Shown here: positions 39,266-43,631 of the stretch, piece after piece
How positions within the stretch are numbered: position 1 is the first letter of the stretch
Layout: each line of letters begins with the position of its first letter
Source: Bacteroidales bacterium UBA2800
Lineage (GTDB): Bacteria > Bacteroidota > Bacteroidia > Bacteroidales > Paludibacteraceae
Reading direction: 5' to 3'
Assembly: GCA_002351925.1 (NCBI GenBank)
Contig: DEHM01000016.1
Location: 22,236-65,866 of the forward strand
DNA: 43,631 nucleotides
The notes under the pieces: model-generated
The model's input: the letters and a program-made list of their open reading frames with translations, nothing else
What the model was told of the DNA's origin: nothing
Database searches by the model: none
Program-made: the position numbers and the translations under genes

Positions 39266-40105
39266 ATGAAGAAACATCGTTCACATCTCTTGGAAGGCCT
39301 CTTGGCGGCAGGTATCGCCCTGGCCACGCTGTGCTATTTTGTGTTGCCTCATTCGGCGGCTGCCCGACCTACCCCTTCCGAGACTATCTCGACGACCGCA
39401 GAACAGACAACTGACTATGAGCTGCCGCGCCTCACCGACGACCGTCCCGAGCAGCTCATTCGCCATCTCGGCTATACCGTTAGTTACAATCCTAACTGGC
39501 TCATTCCCAACTGGGTAGCCTACGAGTTGACCGACAGCGAGACCGGCGGAGAGATGGAGCGCACCAATAAGTTCGTGCCCGACCCGCTTGTGGAGGGCGA
39601 TCCGGTCGTCACGGCCGACTACAAGAACTCCGGCTACGACCGCGGACACATGGCGCCGGCGGCAGATATGAAGTGGTCGGAACAAGCCATGCGCGAGTCG
39701 TTCTATATGACCAATATCTGCCCGCAGAACCATAACAACAATGCCGGCGACTGGAAGGCGCTCGAGGAACTGGCACGCGACTGGGCACACCGTTACGGCA
39801 GTATCTACATCGCCTGCGGACCTATCGTCGCGCCCGACTATCCTACTATCGGCACCACACGCCGTATTGCCGTGCCTGAGCGGTTCTACAAGGTCTTCCT
39901 CCGCCCGACAGACACGGGCTGGACGGCTATCGGATTCGTCATGGACAACCGGGCCGGAAGCCGACCGCTGATGACTTATATGCAGACCGTTGACGAGGTG
40001 GAGAGCCTCACCGGCATCGACTTCTTCTACCTCCTGCCCGACTCGCTCGAAGCTCAAGCCGAGAGCACCCTCACCCTCGACGACTGGCTCCTCCCCCGCC
40101 GATAA
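39266..40105 (+). CDS. DNA/RNA non-specific endonuclease (exported or membrane-anchored)
   Basis: This 279-residue beta-beta-alpha-metal nuclease is of the NUC1/Serratia family. It has an N-terminal hydrophobic segment (about 8-27) that serves as signal or anchor. The catalytic block is GYDRGHMAPAADM (His128), with the Mg2+-binding Asn at about 150-159 in MTNICPQNHNNNAGDW. A Pro/Thr-rich linker (about 34-50) precedes the domain. It probably degrades extracellular or periplasmic nucleic acid. ATG at 39266 fits the promoter; the open frame starts earlier, in the palindrome. The next gene follows at 27 nt. Confidence 0.93.
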   Translation: MKKHRSHLLEGLLAAGIALATLCYFVLPHSAAARPTPSETISTTAEQTTDYELPRLTDDRPEQLIRHLGYTVSYNPNWLIPNWVAYELTDSETGGEMERTNKFVPDPLVEGDPVVTADYKNSGYDRGHMAPAADMKWSEQAMRESFYMTNICPQNHNNNAGDWKALEELARDWAHRYGSIYIACGPIVAPDYPTIGTTRRIAVPERFYKVFLRPTDTGWTAIGFVMDNRAGSRPLMTYMQTVDEVESLTGIDFFYLLPDSLEAQAESTLTLDDWLLPRR

Positions 40106-40132
40106 ACGATAAATCAGAAACACCTTATCTCT

Positions 40133-41326
40133 ATGAAACACTTTTTCCTTATTCTCTGCGCGCTATGCGCATGGACGGCACAGGCCTCCACTGTCTACAC
40201 ACGTATCAACAACAAGCCTTCGGCAGGCTGGCCCGGGACATATATCGTTGTCTACGAGAAATCGGCATCCGAAGCCTATGTGTGGGACGCTACCGATGGG
40301 TCTAACAACTTCGTCAGCGTCGCTATCAGCAATGGTAAGATCACGTCCGAGAATCTTGCCGGTTACCACGTCTCCGTCAGCGAAGAGGGCTCTAACCGCT
40401 ATTATCTCCGCACTTCGGATGGCTATATAGGTTGCCCGGCCAAGCAGAACGGACTCACCTTTACCTCCGGAGGCAAGGAGTGCACCCTCAAGGTCAATGG
40501 CGGTTATACCATGCTCGAGACCAACACCAACACCTGTCGATTCCTCTGCTACGAGTCCGGCAGCAACTTCCGCTTCCGCTTCTATTACGATAAGGATAAG
40601 AAATGGACGGACAACAAGAAACACAATATCTATTTCTATGTCCTGGGCGAGGTGGAACAGGAGGAGCCGCAGAACCAACTCGACCTGCAGTACGCCCACG
40701 TGGAGATGTACGCTTGCGAGAGCAAGTTCCCTACCCAGAACAACCCCTACGACCAGTATTTCATGACCTTCATGTACCTCGCGCAGGAGGAGTCCGACGA
40801 GGCAGTACCGCAGATAGGCCTGGAGATACTGGCGCCTACCCAGTATTCCATCGAGGGGACGTATAGGTCGGATTATACACCCGGTCAGAAATACTTCATC
40901 AACTGCCAGGCGGGTGCCAAGCACTCCTATTTCATCTTCCCCAGCCAGGCGGAGCAAGGCTGGTCTGAGGCCGCCATACGCCTTGCCCAGATGACGGTTA
41001 CTAAGGTCGGTCCTTCGTCGCTGCCTAATGCCTATCGCTACCATATCCGACTCGTCTTCACCGACTCCAACCAGAAGATCTGGACACTCGACAAAGATAT
41101 GGATGTCTATGCCATGTGGATCGACTGCGACCGCTCCGGCGACCAGAACACCAACATGACGCCGCAACCCTTTGTCCTCGAGTCCGGCAACCATAACACC
41201 CAGACCGAAGACCTTGAGCAACTCGTTCAGGAAGACAACAGAGGCAGGCGCATCATCCTCGACGGCCATCTGCTTATCCTCCGCGACGGCAAGACCTTCA
41301 ACGCCCTCGGCCAGGAGCTAAAATAG
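40133..41326 (+). CDS. Secreted protein with sorting-type C-terminal module (397 aa)
   Basis: The signal peptide is MKHFFLILCALCAWTAQA (about 1-18). I recognise no catalytic domain. Residues about 20-150 form a beta-rich region with TYIVVYEKSASEAYVWDA, which resembles the surface-protein repeats found around Bacteroidota nucleases and adhesins. A central domain (about 190-340) contains LDLQYAHVEMYACESKFP and several aromatic strands. The C-terminus has RRIILDGHLLILRDGKTFNALGQ, matching the tails of the M6 protease and the 478-residue protein. It follows the endonuclease by 27 nt in the same direction, so the two may be exported together. Confidence 0.78.
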   Translation: MKHFFLILCALCAWTAQASTVYTRINNKPSAGWPGTYIVVYEKSASEAYVWDATDGSNNFVSVAISNGKITSENLAGYHVSVSEEGSNRYYLRTSDGYIGCPAKQNGLTFTSGGKECTLKVNGGYTMLETNTNTCRFLCYESGSNFRFRFYYDKDKKWTDNKKHNIYFYVLGEVEQEEPQNQLDLQYAHVEMYACESKFPTQNNPYDQYFMTFMYLAQEESDEAVPQIGLEILAPTQYSIEGTYRSDYTPGQKYFINCQAGAKHSYFIFPSQAEQGWSEAAIRLAQMTVTKVGPSSLPNAYRYHIRLVFTDSNQKIWTLDKDMDVYAMWIDCDRSGDQNTNMTPQPFVLESGNHNTQTEDLEQLVQEDNRGRRIILDGHLLILRDGKTFNALGQELK

Positions 41327-41335
41327 CGCCCTACT

Positions 41336-41366
41336 CTTGCGTATGTCGAAAAAAGCAGTACCTTTG
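41336..41366 (+). promoter_or_regulatory. Promoter of the 195-residue membrane protein, leaderless
   Basis: CTTG at 41336-41339, 19 nt, TACCTTTG at 41359-41366. The ATG at 41375 is only 8 nt past the -7 box, so the transcript should begin at or within a base or two of the start codon. Confidence 0.7.
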
Positions 41367-41374
41367 CAGCCGCT

Positions 41375-41962
41375 ATGAGAGATAAGGAAGATAAAGAAAC
41401 CCGTTTGACACGTATTGACCGCATCGTAGGATATATCGTGCGGATTGACATCGCCATCCTGCTCGTCATGCTGGTGCTGGCGTGTTTTGACATCTCTTGC
41501 CGCTACGCGTGGTTGGCCGGTGGTATTGTTTTTGCGCTGGGCCTGCTGTGTCACGCGTGTCTCTCGCCTTTTGTGAAGAGCGAGGAGGAAGAGGATTTCG
41601 AAAAGAAAGTGGAATATATCTTGCAGCAGAAAGGTATAAAAGCGGCTATTCCTTCGGACTTTTCTCCGCTCCGCAATCTCACCGAGCAGCAAGAAGAACG
41701 CGTCAAGAAGTTGTTGCGTGAGCTGCCTGCTAATACCAACCATCCCCGTGCTATCAATCTGGCACTCGTAGCACGCTATCTGACGGCCTTACAGGAGATG
41801 GGCAAAGCCGACCTCTCGAAGCGCCATGCGCTACGCATGTGGATAGCCGACGTTACCGGCAAGAGTGTACCCGGCATGAGCCAGTTCAATGAGGCGCTAC
41901 CTAGTACGTATCGGCAGAAAATAGCAGAAGCACGCGCAGAAATAGAGCCGCTGCTGCAATAA
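41375..41962 (+). CDS. Membrane protein of unknown function with cytosolic helical domain
   Basis: I do not recognise a named family. The 195-residue protein has a charged N-terminus (MRDKEDKETRLTRIDRIVG) and two membrane segments (about 24-42 and 46-66). A cytosolic helical domain follows: SEEEEDFEKKVEYILQQKGIK, LTEQQEERVKKLLRELP and HALRMWIADVTGKSVPGMSQFNEALPSTYRQKIAEARAEIEPLL. The last block resembles a motif in small Bacteroidota regulatory or mobile-element proteins, but I cannot place it. It is predicted leaderless. It ends 2 nt before the convergent stop of the next gene. Confidence 0.7.
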   Translation: MRDKEDKETRLTRIDRIVGYIVRIDIAILLVMLVLACFDISCRYAWLAGGIVFALGLLCHACLSPFVKSEEEEDFEKKVEYILQQKGIKAAIPSDFSPLRNLTEQQEERVKKLLRELPANTNHPRAINLALVARYLTALQEMGKADLSKRHALRMWIADVTGKSVPGMSQFNEALPSTYRQKIAEARAEIEPLLQ

Positions 41963-41964
41963 GA

Positions 41965-42390
41965 TCAGGCCAGATAGGCTCTCAGCGGCTGACTCAGATA
42001 GCGCGAGACAATCTGGTATTCATCGTCCGTCACCCACTCTCCGAAAGAATCGTCGTAGCCCCATAGAACCCGCTCCTCATAGTCGTAAACGAAATACTCC
42101 GCCTCGGGAAAACGAGCAATCAGCTCTTGACATTTCCCAAGGATTTTTCTGCACTCCCGGTGCGTGGTTATCTCGATAATAGCCAAGGGCGTATGAAGTC
42201 CGTCGAAGATCACCAGATCCGGTGCCAGGTCATCCCAGTCATCCGTCACGGTAGACTCGCTGTACATGGCGAGGCCTTGTTCCTCTAACTCGTCGTACGA
42301 ACGACGCATAGCGCGACGAATAACGTCTTGATGCGGCCATTTGGGGCGCGGACTCATTCCAACGCCGCTGTAGTTGTCTAACAGTCCCAT
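41965..42390 (-). CDS. PD-(D/E)xK-like (Uma2-resembling) protein, catalytic Lys absent
   Basis: This 141-residue soluble protein contains LAPDLVIFDGLHTPLAIIEITTHRECRKILGKCQELIARFPEAEYFVYDY (about 65-115). The PD plus E-x-T layout is like the Uma2/PD-(D/E)xK nuclease fold, in which the usual motif is E-x-K; here the Lys position is Thr (E-I-T). It may be an inactive nuclease-like domain, or may use another residue. The N-terminus MGLLDNYSGVGMSPRPKWPHQDVIRRAMRRSYDEL is conserved-looking. The ATG at 42390 fits a promoter 28 nt upstream; the longer frame (to 42555) crosses that promoter and is rejected. Confidence 0.6.
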   Translation of the reverse strand: MGLLDNYSGVGMSPRPKWPHQDVIRRAMRRSYDELEEQGLAMYSESTVTDDWDDLAPDLVIFDGLHTPLAIIEITTHRECRKILGKCQELIARFPEAEYFVYDYEERVLWGYDDSFGEWVTDDEYQIVSRYLSQPLRAYLA

Positions 42391-42417
42391 AGTGATAGGT
42401 GGTTTCAAATTCGGCTG

Positions 42418-42449
42418 CAAAGGTACACCAAATTTTTGAATTTGCCAAA
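42418..42449 (-). promoter_or_regulatory. Promoter of the PD-(D/E)xK-like gene
   Basis: On the minus strand, TTTG (42449 to 42446), 20 nt and TACCTTTG (42425 to 42418). ATG at 42390. Confidence 0.7.
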
Positions 42450-42506
42450 TATTTAGTAACAATGTCCGTCGGAAAAATTCGATTTTTTCGATACTGTCAT
42501 CGAACT

Positions 42507-42538
42507 TTTGGCACAACCAAAGGAAAGCCCTATCTTTG
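42507..42538 (+). promoter_or_regulatory. Promoter of the 313-residue exported protein
   Basis: TTTG at 42507-42510, 20 nt, TATCTTTG at 42531-42538; ATG at 42571. Confidence 0.75.
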
Positions 42539-42570
42539 CCGCAGAATTTCAACATTTCCCGTAAACAGAT

Positions 42571-43512
42571 ATGAAAAAAACTATTGTTCTATGCGTGTGT
42601 GCCTTCGTGGCAACCGTATCCCTCTGGGCGCAGGACATTATTGTTACTTCCGATGCCCAAAAGATTGAAGCCAAAATCGTGGAAGTCTCCAAAACGCAAA
42701 TCAAGTACAAGGAGAAAGACAATCCCGATGGACCTACGTTTGTGCTTGAGACCGCGGAGATCAGTTCGGTCATCTATGCCAACGGCAAAGTGGTAGTGTA
42801 TCAGCAGCCGGTTGCTAAAGAGCCGACGGTGGCGACGCCTCAAGCTGCTGCGGTAGCCACGCCTGCTGCGACCGAAGTCACAGATTACAATGCGGAGATT
42901 CTGCTACTCTCCGGGCAGGTCATCAAGGGGCGACTGATGGAGATTGCCAACAAATATGTGGCCTATACGCAGAACGGCAAATACCTCACGGTGCCTGCCT
43001 CGCAAGTAGAGAAAGTGACCGACCTCCGCAACGGCCAAGTCACCCTTTATCAGGGCAAATATCTCGATGACGACCAGGCTTCTAACTCGTCCCCTGCCAA
43101 TACGGTCAAGACTACCGGCCATATCTACCGCGATAACGGCGAGTATATGTACAACAACACCTATATCTCCGCCAAAGAAGTGGAGCGTATTCTCGAACGC
43201 GACAACAAGGCTGCGTACAAACAATGGAAAAAGGCCGAAGGCTACTTGGTGGGAGGTGCGGTCTGTACCGGCATAGGCGGAGGACTGGTCGTCGGAGGAC
43301 TGCTGTCGCTTATCTCCAAGAACTATGCGGCCTGTATCGGCATCGAGTGTGCATCCTTGGTGCCGCTTTCTATCGGTCTGGGATTAGCGTGTGGTGCCTC
43401 AGCGCAATACAACAAAGCCATCGACATCTACAATGCTAAGGCCGATCGTGCAGCCGTCCAACTCAAATGGCAGATTGCCGTGAATGGCATAGGTGTAGCG
43501 CTGGCTTTCTGA
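42571..43512 (+). CDS. Exported protein with two SH3-like repeats and a membrane hairpin
   Basis: This 313-residue protein has a signal peptide (MKKTIVLCVCAFVATVSLWAQ, about 1-21). Two related beta-rich segments follow: DIIVTSDAQKIEAKIVEVSKTQIKYKE (about 22-80) and AEILLLSGQVIKGRLMEIANKYVAYTQNG (about 109-160). Each has the LSm/SH3-like pattern of many Bacteroidota exported proteins, and they are joined by an Ala/Pro/Val linker. A middle region (VERILERDNKAAYKQWKKAEGYL) precedes two hydrophobic segments (about 228-248 and 250-275), probably a membrane hairpin. The function is not known. It has its own promoter and a terminator (43543-43574), so it is monocistronic. Confidence 0.78.
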   Translation: MKKTIVLCVCAFVATVSLWAQDIIVTSDAQKIEAKIVEVSKTQIKYKEKDNPDGPTFVLETAEISSVIYANGKVVVYQQPVAKEPTVATPQAAAVATPAATEVTDYNAEILLLSGQVIKGRLMEIANKYVAYTQNGKYLTVPASQVEKVTDLRNGQVTLYQGKYLDDDQASNSSPANTVKTTGHIYRDNGEYMYNNTYISAKEVERILERDNKAAYKQWKKAEGYLVGGAVCTGIGGGLVVGGLLSLISKNYAACIGIECASLVPLSIGLGLACGASAQYNKAIDIYNAKADRAAVQLKWQIAVNGIGVALAF

Positions 43513-43542
43513 TCGTTTCCATATACTTTTCGTCCGCAAAAC

Positions 43543-43574
43543 CGCTGATCTCATAACGTGGTCAGCGATTTTTT
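43543..43574 (+). terminator. Terminator after the 313-residue protein gene
   Basis: CGCTGATC (43543-43550) pairs with GGTCAGCG (43560-43567), an 8-bp stem with one T-G pair and a 9-nt loop, followed by A and six T residues. Confidence 0.75.
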
Positions 43575-43585
43575 CTGCCCTCCCT

Positions 43586-43617
43586 CTTGCATATGTCATT
43601 TTTTTGTTGTACCTTTG
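43586..43617 (+). promoter_or_regulatory. Promoter of a gene beyond the window end
   Basis: CTTG at 43586-43589, 20 nt, TACCTTTG at 43610-43617. The -33 region TTGCATATGTCATTTTTTT is nearly identical to that of the S9 peptidase promoter. The gene itself starts after 43631. Confidence 0.7.
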
Positions 43618-43631
43618 CAGTTGCAAAATTG

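Noticed and set aside
1..43631. Insertion sequences, prophage or integrative element
   Set aside because: No transposase, integrase, terminal inverted repeats or target duplications were seen; the unusual genes look integrated in normal operons.

Overview
The window is a gene-dense stretch from a bacterium of the Bacteroidota, most likely order Bacteroidales. The main evidence is the promoters: at least ten genes are preceded by a TAnnTTTG element with a TTTG box (or near match) usually 19-20 nt upstream, and ribosome-binding sites are mostly weak. The gene content agrees: a V-type ATPase operon with DUF2764 and no recognisable F subunit, a sodium-pumping methylmalonyl-CoA decarboxylase, an LpxL-type acyltransferase, a Wzi-like outer-membrane protein, and secreted proteins sharing a short C-terminal module like the type IX secretion sorting signal. 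I cannot name the species. I found no tRNA, rRNA, CRISPR array or transposase.

Layout: (1) 1-4.5 kb, the 3' part of a biotin-dependent Na+-pumping decarboxylase operon (mmdA, gamma-like subunit, biotin carrier, mmdB) and an orphan sensor kinase. (2) 4.4-8.4 kb, ispE, an M20 dipeptidase, a DUF2520 Rossmann protein and mutY. (3) 8.5-10.6 kb, HU, a 29-residue basic ribosomal-type protein missed by normal length cut-offs, and ribonuclease G/E. (4) 10.7-14.0 kb (minus), an S9 lipoprotein peptidase, an acyl-ACP thioesterase and a stand-alone piece of class II ribonucleotide reductase. (5) 14.2-27.7 kb (plus), the V-ATPase operon (E, DUF2764, A, B, D, I, K), interrupted between A and B by a secreted M6 metalloprotease and a highly structured 142-nt segment, then fabD, a Bax-inhibitor-1 family protein, a WG-repeat lipoprotein and a HAD phosphatase. 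(6) 27.8-31.4 kb, a Spy-like periplasmic protein, lon and a helix-turn-helix regulator. (7) 32-35 kb, cdsA and an in-frame LpxL-glycosyltransferase fusion. (8) 35-43.6 kb, envelope and secreted proteins (Wzi-like barrel, OmpH/Skp, nuclease, two proteins with the sorting-type tail) and several uncharacterised genes.

Working together: the decarboxylase converts the last step of succinate-to-propionate fermentation into a Na+ gradient. The V-ATPase proteolipid keeps the residues that bind Na+ in the Enterococcus enzyme, so the two complexes probably share one Na+ circuit. FabD, the thioesterase, CdsA and LpxL cover fatty acid, phospholipid and lipid A supply.

The most notable observations are: an LpxL-GT2 fusion created by three copies of a 7-bp repeat, where two or four copies would separate the genes; the structured RNA with a 16-codon mini-ORF before atpB; an E. 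coli-like promoter overlapping a palindrome before lon; a sigma-54-like promoter with a perfect Shine-Dalgarno before the Spy-like gene; an in-frame palindromic repeat inside fabD; and a -1/+2-type frameshift at the end of the sensor kinase.
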